Assembly: GCA_009746045.1 (NCBI GenBank)
Contig: RPFO01000154.1
Span: 5,952,646-6,016,645, forward strand
Reading direction: 5' to 3'
DNA: 64,000 bases
Origin: Mesostigma viride
Lineage: Eukaryota > Streptophyta > Mesostigmatophyceae > Mesostigmatales > Mesostigmataceae
In this document: piece after piece, positions 12,110 through 22,035 of the stretch
Layout of the letters: each line of letters starts with the position of its first letter
How positions within the stretch are numbered: the stretch's first letter is position 1
Made by a program: the position numbers and the translations under genes
Notes under the pieces: generated by a model
Database searches by the model: none
What the model was told of the DNA's origin: nothing
The model's input: the letters and a program-made list of their open reading frames with translations, nothing else

Positions 12110-12218
12110 ATAATGGGATTTTGGTCTTTCCTCTCAGACAACTTACCCTAGTCCTTCCACGGCGTTGGATCGCCATGCGTCCAGGAATAGTTGTCTCACT
12201 TAATAATGGGATTTTGGT
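12110..12218 (+). mobile_element. Short retroposon E with 16-bp target duplication
   Basis: A 77-bp insert (12126-12202) is flanked by perfect direct repeats ATAATGGGATTTTGGT (12110-12125, 12203-12218). The insert matches the right part of a repeat seen at 48950-49060 (plus) and 41955-42045 (minus), ending in 'tagttgtctcactt'. The TSD and fixed 3' end indicate 5'-truncated retroposition. Confidence 0.8.
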
Positions 12219-12259
12219 GCTCAGATTCCCAGCTAGCTGGCGCAGTCATGTACATGTAG

Positions 12260-14180
12260 ACAACTACTCCTGCATGGACGCATAGCGCTGGTCGGCCCAC
12301 TTGGCGACCCGTCTGACATGCCTCCTTTCACCTCTCGCGAGGTCACGGAGGTGGTCCAGCGCCTGCGTTACGACGCAGCCACCGGCTCTGACGAGATTCC
12401 TGCCGCAGTTGTAAAACTTGCAGCCGAATTCGAGGACACAGGTGTTATGCTGCTCTTCCGGGACATCTGCAAACGCCTTCTGCTGTCGTCGCAACCACCT
12501 CCAGCAGCCTGGCAACACAGTTTTCGCACGATGCTGTACAAGAACAAGGGGTCGCCTGCCGACCCCGGCAACTACAGAGGGGTGTGCATTCAAAGTGCCC
12601 CCCTCAAGCTTCTTATGCGGCTCATCCTGAACCGCCTGCGCACGGCCCTGGACGGTCACCTCAGCGAGACTCAGCACGGCTTCCGTTCAGGTCGCAACAC
12701 AGTACAGGCGCTCTATAGCTTCGCTACTCGCCGACTGGTGGAGGAACTGCAACGCCTTCAGCCTGGTGAGTCCCCTTTGCACCTTGTGCTGGTGGACTTC
12801 ATGAAAGCCTTCGATTCGGTTTTCTGGCCTGCGCTTTGGGACATCCTCGAGTTGTTCCGGATCCCCCGCCCCCTGATTGCTGTCATCCGCAACCTGTATG
12901 AAGGGTCCACCACTTCGGTGCGCACTTCTTACGGGACCACGCCCCCATGCCCTTTACAGAAGGGTGTGTGGCAGGGCTGCGTGCTGTCGCCCTACCTGTT
13001 TATTATTGTGGTCGAATACGTAATGATTCAGGCGCGCAAGCGATTTGCCCGCATCGTGGGCAGGGAACCAGGGGTGCAGGTTGCTAACAAATTCTGGCAT
13101 GGCGGGGCGGACACGGAGATTCGGCTGGCAGACATCATCTACGCAGACGACACCACCCTCTTCGAGGACACTGGGCACGTGCAGACATGGCCTGACTGCC
13201 TGGCTATCGAGGCCCGTGCAGTGGGGCTTGAGGTCAGCAAGAAGACAGAGGCCCTGGCGGTCGGGCTCACCCACTCACGCCGCCCCTCTATCTCCTCGAC
13301 GGCTCTCAAGTCCTGTATCGGGACCGCGTCAAGCTGCTGGGCAGCCTGCTCCCCAGCTGCGAGGTTGATGTGGACCATCGCATCTCCCTCGCCTGGCACG
13401 CTTTACGCCAGTACCGGGCCCTGTGGCGCAAGCCCCTGGGCAAGATCGAGAAACAGGACCTGTTCAAGGTCCTTGTCCTTCCTGTTCTCACGTATGGGGC
13501 CCAGATGTGGACCCTCACCGCCGACCTGGCCCGCAAGCTGGACGGCGCGGTCACCAACGTGCTGCGTTCCATTTTCAGAGTAGGATATGCTGCTCATGTC
13601 CGCAATGAGGACCTGTACCAGGGCATGCCATATATCACCAGCACCATTAAGCAGCGACGCCTGCAGCTAGTAGGGCACCTAGCTCGCACCAACCAGGTAG
13701 ACACCTCACGTGGTCCCCCCACAGGACTGCGACCAGCCCAGCCTGGCCGGCACCTCCTGACGTGGGCCGGGCCCAGTGATGTTAGACGCCGCAAGGCCCG
13801 CACCTTCAAAGAACAGCTAGTAGAGGACATGGGGGGCCTAGGCCTCTCCGTGATTTGGAAGAAGATGATGGACAAGGCCAAGTGGGCCCAGGTCGATCAT
13901 AGAGGACAACGAGCCCCCCCCAGTGGGGAAGCGCCCGCGTGTGCAATCCCGTGGGAGGCACGCCAGACAGCTCCCCTAGGGCAGCGGGGTGAGGCTGTCT
14001 AGATAGATGTTGTAGTTAGAATGCTGTTAGATAGATGTAGTAGGTAGCTGATGTAGATAGATTAGACCGGTATAGGACTGTTTGCACCCATCCATCCATC
14101 CATCCATCCATCGGGGTTAATGCTCCGTGACTCCCCCAACGGGAGCACGAGTCTAATTAATTAATTAATAGCGGTCCAGC
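12260..14180 (+). mobile_element. LINE family B, 5'-truncated, RT-bearing
   Basis: The longest LINE copy in the window. It begins inside ORF2, so no ORF1 or endonuclease is present. The reverse transcriptase runs from 12318 to about 13290 and continues in the -1 frame to 14002. Visible motifs are 'NYRGVCIQSAPLKLLM', 'GFRSGRNTVQAL', motif A 'LVDFMKAFDSVFW', motif B 'GVWQGCVLSPY', and the catalytic Y-A-D-D at about 13140. The C-terminal part has 'VLTYGAQMWTLT' and 'RRLQLVGHLAR'. The 3' UTR ends with (CATC)n, the CTCCC-CAAC-GGGAG hairpin (about 14125-14142) and a (TTAA)n tail. Other family B copies are at 14820, 45319 and 48749. Confidence 0.88.
12318..14002 (+). pseudogene. LINE ORF2 reverse transcriptase, one frameshift
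   Basis: RT polymerase and thumb/C-terminal region of the family B LINE. It would copy LINE RNA at a nicked target. The frame breaks once near 13280-13290. There the copy at 45500 reads through ('GLTHSPPPLYLLDGSQVLYRDRVKLL'), so this copy has lost one base. No start codon context is expected because the 5' end is truncated. The palm motifs including Y-A-D-D are intact, but the copy is dead for lack of its N-terminal half. Confidence 0.85.
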
Positions 14181-14378
14181 ATAATATAAGGACTAGAGCA
14201 GTTGTCTGATCGTCGATCCACGCGAGGAAACATTGCATGGGCTAGACTAGCATCTCAGGCGGACTCCATATGGGCGGTACTGAGCTTGCGCTACCAACAA
14301 ATTTTCCATAGAATACGTGCAAAGTATAAGCCCCACGTGCAATTAATGATGGATATACAGTTTCTTATACCAAGTCAT

Positions 14379-14391
14379 GGTTGTCTCCTTG
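14379..14391 (+). mobile_element. 13-bp micro-insertion of retroposon F
   Basis: The 13 bases GGTTGTCTCCTTG are flanked by ATACCAAGTCAT (14367-14378) and ATACTAAGTCAT (14392-14403), a 12-bp target duplication with one mismatch. The insert equals the fixed 3' end of the longer F copies at 57967-58005, 61377-61495 and 61798-61972. Confidence 0.65.
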
Positions 14392-14819
14392 ATACTAAGT
14401 CATGAGTATTTGTAACAAGTCAATTTTGAACTCACTCGTCGCGATAATATACATGTCATGCGATCTGGCCATGTCAACACTAGCTACAAATTGTGATCTT
14501 CGTAAGTTCCTTTGTTTCATCGTCTATACACCTGCAAGAAGTGCATAGCTCATGCATGCAGCAGAGCTTATGCTTATGTGCACATGCAGCAGCATGCAGA
14601 GTTAAATACGAAAGTACAAGAGAAAAAAACAGGAAATGATCCTGTTCAAACGGATAGTGTTGCATGCTTGTGGAAGATAGCGTAGGGGCTGGCCACAGCA
14701 TGGGCCGGCATGGGCTCGATCAAACAGAGCATTACTAGCTCTACGATCTGAAGATGATTTTTGAATACTTGTCCAATCCATACAATATTCTAGATATAAT
14801 TATATTCAATATTATAAGG

Positions 14820-15510
14820 TAGAGGACCTGTTCAAGGTCCTGGTCCTCCCTGTTCTCACGTACGGGGCCCAGACGTGGACCCTCGATCACAGCCGACCTT
14901 GCCAGAATTAAAGCTGGACGGCGCGGTCACCAACATGCTGCGGTCCATTTTTCGTGTAGGATACGCTGCTCATGTCCGCAGCTAGTGAGGACTTGAACCT
15001 CGGCATGCCATATATCACCAGCACCATTAAGCAGCGGCGCCTGCAGCTAGTAGGGCACTTAGCTCGCACCAACCAGGTAGACACATCACGTGGCCCCCCC
15101 CCAGGACTGCGACCAGCTCAGCCTGGCCGGCACCTCCTCACGTGGGCCGGGCCCAGCAATGCTAGACGCCGCACGGCCCGCACTTTCAAAGAACAGCTAG
15201 TAGAGGACATGGGGGGGCTACGCCTCTCCGTGATTTGGAACAAGATGATGGACAAGGCCAAGAGGGCCCAGGTTATAGAGGACAACGAACCCCCTCCCGT
15301 GGGGAAGCGCCCGCATGTTTGCAAACGCGGGAAGCATGCCAGACAACACCCCTGGGGTAGAGGGCAGTCAGGGCACCATAGATATAGAGTTGGCTTGTTG
15401 ATGTAGAGAGATTAGACCGGTAGGATTGCGTGTACCCATCCATCCATCCATCAGGGTTAATGCTCGGTGACTCCCCAACGGGAGCACGAGTTTTCATTAA
15501 GTAATTAATT
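14820..15510 (+). pseudogene. LINE family B fragment
   Basis: A 5'-truncated copy starting at the 'DLFKVLVLPVLTYGAQTWTL' segment, C-terminal to the RT, with several frameshifts and small insertions. From 14972 an open frame runs on for 144 codons ('GMPYITSTIKQRRLQLVGHLAR'). The 3' UTR and hairpin (about 15470-15487) are present. The tail is a degenerate TTAATTAA run. Confidence 0.8.
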
Positions 15511-15605
15511 AATGAAAGTTTAATTAACTAATACAATATTCAAGACCAACTACATGTGCATGATGCGCAGCAAGTAAAGTACATATTGCGTCACGTGAGC
15601 TGTCC

Positions 15606-15682
15606 ATTCTAGTAGGGTATTGTGCTTGATGGTTTGTGCTCACCGTGAGAACAAACCATCAAGCACAATACCCTACTAGAAT
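15606..15682. repeat. Near-perfect 36-bp-stem hairpin
   Basis: 15606-15637 and 15651-15682 are perfect 32-nt inverted complements. Inside, after one mismatch, CTCA pairs with TGAG, leaving a 3-nt loop (CCG). It lies 190 bp beyond the stop codon of PIG-X, between that gene and a LINE tail. It could be a foldback insertion, a small-RNA precursor or a transcript-end structure. Confidence 0.9.
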
Positions 15683-15872
15683 CGAAAAGGCGCACTATGA
15701 TGCCATCTGTTCAAACAGGTCATTCCCGTGCCCGAGGAAAATCTGTCACCATATAAAAAGCATGGACGTCAAAAGCGCACACCCCATCCTTGTATCTCCC
15801 CAGCTCCTCAAGGAGATGATGTCACCGCCCACGAACAGGTGACCCCCAAACCATCCAAGGCATCTGTCATCT

Positions 15873-18800
15873 CTACACGGGACCCTTGCCTGCTTGCAAG
15901 ACAGCCACAGCACACACCAGCAGCGCCCCCCCTGCCGCTACCCCCATTGTGACAGCCTCCACCCAGACCGCATGCGTCGCCGTCGCCACGGGCAGCTGCC
16001 ACATGATGACATTAGCCGCCTCCATGGGCCCCCAAGACCCAGGTCCCTGGCAGGGTGTCAGGGCACGCCACCCATAGGTCCATGGCCCTCGGCAATCCCT
16101 GCCCACACATGACCAGCAGGCGGTTTGCGAAGGGCAGGCCGTGCTTGGTTGGCCAGTGGCATTGCCATCAGGTGCATTGCCATGGGCGCGGTGACATTTG
16201 CCAGCATCACGTGGGCATGCCGCTGGTTGTCTCATCGATACAGCGGGCACCTCACCCTCATGACAAGCATCACTAGGAGCGACAGAGCCCCCGCGGTGAC
16301 CTCTCGCGACCTCGCTGTGGTGGCTCTCTGCACTGGTGGGAAAATCATGCGGAGTATCCTGACCGCATGTCTCGGTCACTGTACCCCTCTGAGCATCTTG
16401 ACCGCACGCCTGGCCTGCAACAGGCACGCCGCAGCCACCCTCGTCCCTTAGCCACCCCGGCGCACGGCCCCACGCATCAAACGCGCGCTGGAGGCAGCTG
16501 CAGGGTGGCCCCCCCTGGACACGACCACGGGGGGCTTGGGGTTTCGGTGTCTCATCGACGGCGGATGCCAGCGGTTGGCACGAGCAAGGCGGACCTTCCC
16601 TCGATGAAGCCGACTTCTCAGAGCCCTTCAAGTGATGGAATGCACGTTGTGGACATGTGCTAGCATCCCCTGACTCATGGCCTCCACCGGCACCGGCGTC
16701 CGGCGTGCTTTCAACTTTTTCAGGTGGGCCACCATCCCTGGCATGCGTGCACCAGCCTCCATCGAGGCACTCATCCTCATCCCCTGCCCCACAGCAGGAT
16801 CGCCCTACCCCGCAGTAGAATATGTACAAGGAGGGGGGGGGGAGGAGCACCGTGCGGTAGGGCTCGTCCGCGCTGCCGAGAACATCCGGCCCCCAAAGCC
16901 CTGTGGATGAAGAACGGCCAGCGGAGTGAACACCTTTCGAATCAGGATAGGCAGGGGCAGGGGCAGGCGCAAGCGCTTCCGAGTCAAAAGGGGACGCAGA
17001 AGCGGAAGCAGCAGCAGAAGCAGCAGGAGCAGGCCTTTTCGCTCCTAACTGGGCAGCAGAGGCAGACGCAGAGGTATACTCAGAGGCAGGCGCAGATGCA
17101 AACTCCGAAGACACAGAGGCAGGCGCAGAGGCAGACTTTTCAGGTGATGCTGTTTCTCCAGCGCTCGATGCAGATGCCCCCCACCCAGTCAACCCTAAAG
17201 ATGCCGTTGATGTGGACCGCTCCGCTTGCCCCCCACTCGACACGCTGCTGCCCTCCCCGTATACTGACCCACGGAATAGCGACCCACCCGGTAGCGTGAC
17301 CTCCTGGTACCGCCCGTGCAGGCTCAGCGGGGCGCGCACTGTGACCAGTGTGTGCGACGACATCATCGCAGAGGATGCAGGAGCAGCTGGTGGGGCGTGA
17401 CCGTCCCCACCGTTACTGCTGCCTGTCGCACCTCTGCCAACGCGGCCTTTACCATTACAGGTGCACGATTCATGGCAAACGCCTTGAGGATCCGCAGCGG
17501 GTGTGCGCCCTTGTTGGCAAAGGTCGACGCCTGCCAGGTTGCTGGAACCGCCACCAAGGCTACCACCACCACCGCCACCACCGCCACCACGACCATTGCC
17601 ATCACTGCCACTGTCACTGCCATCAGCAGCAGCACTACCAACAGCACGCCGTGGCGCAGGAGTAGGTGTGCGCAGCGGGGAATCCGAGGATGCCGAATCA
17701 GGCGAATGTGCATGGGACACACCACCGCCACCACCACCGCCAACACTGCCACCATCACTGCCACCACTGCCACCACCACTGCCACCACCACTGCCACCAC
17801 CTCCATCGCCACCACCATAGCAGCCACCGCCGGGCCCCGCCGCAGGCAAAGCAAAGATACCATCCCCGTATGCCAAAGCACCAACGTCATGATGGCCTTC
17901 CAGGTCGCTGGAACCTGCACGATGGCTACCGCCACCCTCTCCACTGTCACCACCGCTGCCGCTACTACCACGACTGGCAGCATCAGCAACACCGAGATCA
18001 CCACCACCACCACTACCACCGCCCAAAGGAGGCCACGGGATGGGCACAAACGCGACCACCATTGACTGTGGGCACACGTGCGCCGGCTTCTCCAGGTCCA
18101 CCTCCCCCAACACGCGCACCAGGGGCCCCTGGCCCAGCGCCGCCAGCCCCTGAAGCTCGAACGCGTTCGGGTAGGCACCGGCGGGCAGGGGCTGCGCGAT
18201 GGCGAGCACACAGCCGCCCGCAACGCAGGGGTGGGGTGGCAGTGGAGCGCCAGCATTACAGGGGTGGTGTGGGCAAGCACTGTGCTGGGCGCAAACTGTG
18301 CCCCGATTGCAAGCACTGCCCTGATCGCAATCAGTGACTTGATCACAAGCATTATCAGGACCGGCGCAGCCTGGACATCCGCTAGGCTGGCTGCCTGCTC
18401 CACCCATACCCTTATTGATTGGACCATCCGATTCCCTGCCACTTACAGCATAGCCAAACTGACGTACTCGCGGCTCTACCCCATTGTCCAAACAGGAAAT
18501 CTTCTGGCACGCGTCAACACCCAGTTCGTCGCCCCCAACGGTGGCAGAAACAGGGGGTGGTGCTCGGCACTCCCTCTCCCACCCTGTCGGCACTGCCAGG
18601 GTGACATCTATGTCCAGCCGCCGGTGAAAACCGGAACCGACCAGTTGGCGCCGCACCGAGTGAACGTACAGGTGGTGGCTTGCTCGGGCATCATGCACTG
18701 CCCGGCCACCACCGCCGCCCTGGCCCTGAAACCAACCCTCGCCCTGACCATCTCCATCGCGTTTGCCTCCACCCTGATCATCACCATTGCCCTTGCATCT

Positions 18801-21641
18801 GCCCTCGCCCTCGTCCTTGCCATCACCCTTTCTGGACTCAGAATCGCCAGCATCACCAGCACCAACACTGCCGACATTATTGCTGCCAGCATCGATGTTG
18901 CCGGCACTTTCATCGCCGGCATTTCCATCGCCAGCATCCTTATCGCCGCCAGCATCTGGTCCTGCGGTAGTGAGATCCCCCAGGGGAACGCCTCCCTCGA
19001 CAGCAATTCTGGCATCGGAGCGAGCATCCATAGTACCGCCACCGGATCCGGCCTCTGTATCAATTCTGGCATTCGCGCCAGCATCGGCGGTACATTCGGG
19101 GATGCTTGCCGATGGCATGTCTCGACAAGAGGCATGCTGTCCTAGCTGCCTCTGGCTCCCACGACCCCTCGGCCGCATGTCCCCTCCAGTCTTGGCTGGG
19201 CCCAAGCTCGCGCGCGCCTCCCACTCCACCCACAAGCAATCCTGCCGCCCGCGGACACGTCCCCTCCCGCACCCCCCACCAGCACCTGGCCCCCCGCTGG
19301 CGACTCTACTCTCCCCCATGCCTTTCGTCCCACCGCCGCTTCCCCCCATGCGTCGCGTCTCAGAGATCCCAGGAGTCCCGCCATCCCTGCCATCACATCC
19401 TCTGTCACCTGCACCCCCGCAATCAGCAACACCACAAGCTCCGTCAGCAGCGCCGTTGAGATCCTTTTCCCCGCCACCATCCCGTTCCCCGCCACCATCC
19501 CATTCCCCGCCACCATCCCATTCCTCGCCACCATCACGTTCCCCGCCACCATCCCATTCCCCGCCACCATCCCATTCCCCGCCACCATCCCGTTCCCCGC
19601 CACCATCACCGCTGGCACCACCGTCCACGCGGTTGCCATCACCAGCGCCCCTACGACCCCTTTCTCCACCATCGATAATGCCACCACAGGCCATTTCTCC
19701 ACCATCCATGATGACACCACAGGCCATGTCCCCGCAGTCCCTCGGCTGGCGATGATGACGCAGCCGCGTGACGCGCACGGACACCGCGCCGGGCCGCCAG
19801 GGTCCCAGGGAGCGCAGGGATGGACCCTGGCCGCGGCCGCCGTCACCGCCACCAAAGGCACCACTGGTCGTACCGGATGACCCATCCCGGTATGCCCCTT
19901 CCTCCGAAGTGTTGACACCTCCCTCCTTGCCATCGCTGGACCCTTCAATGTCATAGCTGCCAGCCCTGCCCTCCTTGTCGGCTTCAACCCCTTCCCCATG
20001 GTCGGTTCTAACCCCTCCTTCCTTGTCCTTTCCGGCCCCTCCTTCCCGATCCTCTTCAGCCTCCGCGGCCTCACCCTGGCTGCAATCTGCCCAGCGGGAA
20101 CAACCTGCCAAGGTGTCCAGGATGCGACACCCGCATCCGACCGCGCGGATGCTACTACCACACGGCACCCCCTGGCATGGCAGACGTGACGTCGATGGCC
20201 TCAATCTGTGCTGGCATGGCACCGATGAACTCGAGGATGACGAACGCGCCCTAGCCTCGGACAAGCAACAGGACTTGCAAAACGATGGAGACTTGGACTG
20301 GCGAGGGGATGTAGACCATGAAGGAGGATCGGGAGATTTGGAGTCGCCAGGGGATTCAGGGAAAGAGAGAGACTCAGACAGGGAAGGGGAGGTGAACACG
20401 GATGGCCAACCCTGCGCCACCGAGGAGCCATCAAGAATACCCCACCAGGTGGCCCAGGTCCCGTTGCAGCTGTGCTCGCTGACGTCGTCAGCGCGCCAGG
20501 GGGCATCCGCGGGGTACACGGGTGGCGGCGGGGTCCTGTGCCATGCAGCGGACTGCAAGTGGCATCGGGCACCTGGCTGGAAACATGGGTCATGGCTGCA
20601 TTGCTTGTCTGCGGAGAAGGACGAAGGCCTTAGTCGGGTCAGGTCCAGTCCTAATTGGTACCAGATGAAAGCACACAACGACTGCATGGCATGGTCAGAC
20701 CGTATGGCACGGTCTGACCGCATGTCTGGCGTGGCTGCCGCATAGCCCTCCCAGTCGCCAACGCTGCTTCCATTGCTGTCACCGCTGCTGCTGTCATCGC
20801 TGCTGCTGTGATCACTGCTGCTGCTTCCGTTGCGGTTCGTGATGTTGCTGTTATCGCTGCCACCGCCGCCTCCACCGCTGCTACGGGGATTGGCTTGCGA
20901 TATTGTTGTGCTGCCTCCGCCACTGCCACCGCTGCTACAGTTGCTGCCTCTGTTGCTGCGCTCGGCCTGTGTGCACCCTCCTCTGCTCTCCTTCTGTGCA
21001 AGCTCCTCCCGTAAGGGCTGAGGCTCCCATTCTCCCAGGCCCTTGACATGCTTGGTGAGCACCCGCACACTCACGTGCACTGAGCCGCGGAGGGGGTCTC
21101 TCCGCGGGGCCATTACGGGCACCACCTGGACCTCGAGCACATCAAAGGGGTAGAGCGCACTAGCAGCCACTATACTAGCAGCCCTACGATGACATGCTGG
21201 TTTGTTGGGAGATGATGCCTGCTGGTTGGGGGATCGCCTGGGCTGGTTGGTGGACAAGGCACTGGAGCCGCGATCTGGATGGAATGAGGCAGCAAAGGGA
21301 AAGGCCATGTGCCACCGGGCGCGAACGCTCCCCCCTCCTGCCAGCGTTTGAGGGACGCCATCTGCCAGCGGTTCGACGTGGTCGCGGGTGACGTTGGTAT
21401 TATCCTGGCATCTGGAGCACCCGGTTGTTTGTCCCATCCAAAGCGGCTCGTCCTCAGGACCGCCTCCTGGAAGAACCTTCCACAGGCGGAGACTCTCGGT
21501 GGCCCCAAGAAATCGACGGCTTCCAGCCCGCGCGTCGTTCAACGCGGTCTCGTCTTCAGCCGCCACAGTGTGCCCAGTAAGTTCACACCGTCCTAAGCCG
21601 ACAACTAGGACGCAAATGAAGAGTAACACGCGGCACGTCAT
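15873..21641 (-). CDS. PIGX: PIG-X-like subunit of GPI mannosyltransferase I
   Basis: PIG-X stabilises PIG-M, which adds the first mannose of GPI anchors in the ER lumen. The N-terminus (MTCRVLLFICVLVVGLGRC) is a signal peptide. Scattered blocks match the plant PIG-X order: 'RQLVGSGFHRRLDIDV' (about residue 995), 'LPAGAYPNAFELQGL' then 'GEVDLEKPAHV' (about 1145-1180), 'PLSLHGRYQEV' (about 1430), 'LLPPPSLYIFYC' (about 1595), 'MWQLPVATATHAVW' and one transmembrane helix (about 1895-1917) close to the C-terminus. Family members are usually 200-350 aa; this frame is 1,922 aa. The excess is Gly-, Ser-, Asp- and Glu-rich low-complexity inserts between the conserved blocks, including 'DGGGEWDGGGERDGG' tandem repeats near 19480-19600. 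Some inserts could be unspliced introns that happen to stay open, but no stop interrupts 5.7 kb. The family assignment rests on motif order recalled from plant PIG-X. Confidence 0.75.
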   Translation of the reverse strand: MTCRVLLFICVLVVGLGRCELTGHTVAAEDETALNDARAGSRRFLGATESLRLWKVLPGGGPEDEPLWMGQTTGCSRCQDNTNVTRDHVEPLADGVPQTLAGGGSVRARWHMAFPFAASFHPDRGSSALSTNQPRRSPNQQASSPNKPACHRRAASIVAASALYPFDVLEVQVVPVMAPRRDPLRGSVHVSVRVLTKHVKGLGEWEPQPLREELAQKESRGGCTQAERSNRGSNCSSGGSGGGSTTISQANPRSSGGGGGGSDNSNITNRNGSSSSDHSSSDDSSSGDSNGSSVGDWEGYAAATPDMRSDRAIRSDHAMQSLCAFIWYQLGLDLTRLRPSSFSADKQCSHDPCFQPGARCHLQSAAWHRTPPPPVYPADAPWRADDVSEHSCNGTWATWWGILDGSSVAQGWPSVFTSPSLSESLSFPESPGDSKSPDPPSWSTSPRQSKSPSFCKSCCLSEARARSSSSSSSVPCQHRLRPSTSRLPCQGVPCGSSIRAVGCGCRILDTLAGCSRWADCSQGEAAEAEEDREGGAGKDKEGGVRTDHGEGVEADKEGRAGSYDIEGSSDGKEGGVNTSEEGAYRDGSSGTTSGAFGGGDGGRGQGPSLRSLGPWRPGAVSVRVTRLRHHRQPRDCGDMACGVIMDGGEMACGGIIDGGERGRRGAGDGNRVDGGASGDGGGERDGGGEWDGGGEWDGGGERDGGEEWDGGGEWDGGGERDGGGEKDLNGAADGACGVADCGGAGDRGCDGRDGGTPGISETRRMGGSGGGTKGMGESRVASGGPGAGGGCGRGRVRGRQDCLWVEWEARASLGPAKTGGDMRPRGRGSQRQLGQHASCRDMPSASIPECTADAGANARIDTEAGSGGGTMDARSDARIAVEGGVPLGDLTTAGPDAGGDKDAGDGNAGDESAGNIDAGSNNVGSVGAGDAGDSESRKGDGKDEGEGRCKGNGDDQGGGKRDGDGQGEGWFQGQGGGGGRAVHDARASHHLYVHSVRRQLVGSGFHRRLDIDVTLAVPTGWERECRAPPPVSATVGGDELGVDACQKISCLDNGVEPRVRQFGYAVSGRESDGPINKGMGGAGSQPSGCPGCAGPDNACDQVTDCDQGSACNRGTVCAQHSACPHHPCNAGAPLPPHPCVAGGCVLAIAQPLPAGAYPNAFELQGLAALGQGPLVRVLGEVDLEKPAHVCPQSMVVAFVPIPWPPLGGGSGGGGDLGVADAASRGSSGSGGDSGEGGGSHRAGSSDLEGHHDVGALAYGDGIFALPAAGPGGGCYGGGDGGGGSGGGSGGGSGGSDGGSVGGGGGGGVSHAHSPDSASSDSPLRTPTPAPRRAVGSAAADGSDSGSDGNGRGGGGGGGGGSLGGGSSNLAGVDLCQQGRTPAADPQGVCHESCTCNGKGRVGRGATGSSNGGDGHAPPAAPASSAMMSSHTLVTVRAPLSLHGRYQEVTLPGGSLFRGSVYGEGSSVSSGGQAERSTSTASLGLTGWGASASSAGETASPEKSASAPASVSSEFASAPASEYTSASASAAQLGAKRPAPAASAAASASASPFDSEALAPAPAPAYPDSKGVHSAGRSSSTGLWGPDVLGSADEPYRTVLLPPPSLYIFYCGVGRSCCGAGDEDECLDGGWCTHARDGGPPEKVESTPDAGAGGGHESGDASTCPQRAFHHLKGSEKSASSREGPPCSCQPLASAVDETPKPQAPRGRVQGGPPCSCLQRAFDAWGRAPGWLRDEGGCGVPVAGQACGQDAQRGTVTETCGQDTPHDFPTSAESHHSEVARGHRGGSVAPSDACHEGEVPAVSMRQPAACPRDAGKCHRAHGNAPDGNATGQPSTACPSQTACWSCVGRDCRGPWTYGWRALTPCQGPGSWGPMEAANVIMWQLPVATATHAVWVEAVTMGVAAGGALLVCAVAVLQAGKGPV

Positions 21642-21968
21642 CTCTTCCTAAATTCCCCAAACTGCATGGGAACCACGCGTTTCAACAGCAGTCATCCTCG
21701 ACAGCGTTGCCGGCGCGCACTTGGCAGCTGCTGCCGCGGACGCACATGAGGGGCATGAACTGCAGACATGGGAACCGCGATCGTGCGCCCACTTGCAGCC
21801 TGATATCGACTATTGCAAGCCTCTGGCCAGGGATCTACCGCCCGGCCACCGCAGCGTGAATTACCCATTCTGGCTAAGCAACGCATGAACAGCTGGGCGC
21901 GGCCGGCAGTAAGGTTTTCTGCCCAGTAATAGCCACGACATTGGCAATTTTCTGTTAAAACACACACA

Positions 21969-22035
<67 letters not shown>

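Noticed and set aside
17316-20745. Several 200-355-codon plus-strand frames rich in Ala, Thr, His, Pro
   Set aside because: Antisense of the Gly/Ser-rich PIG-X inserts, with no motif of their own.
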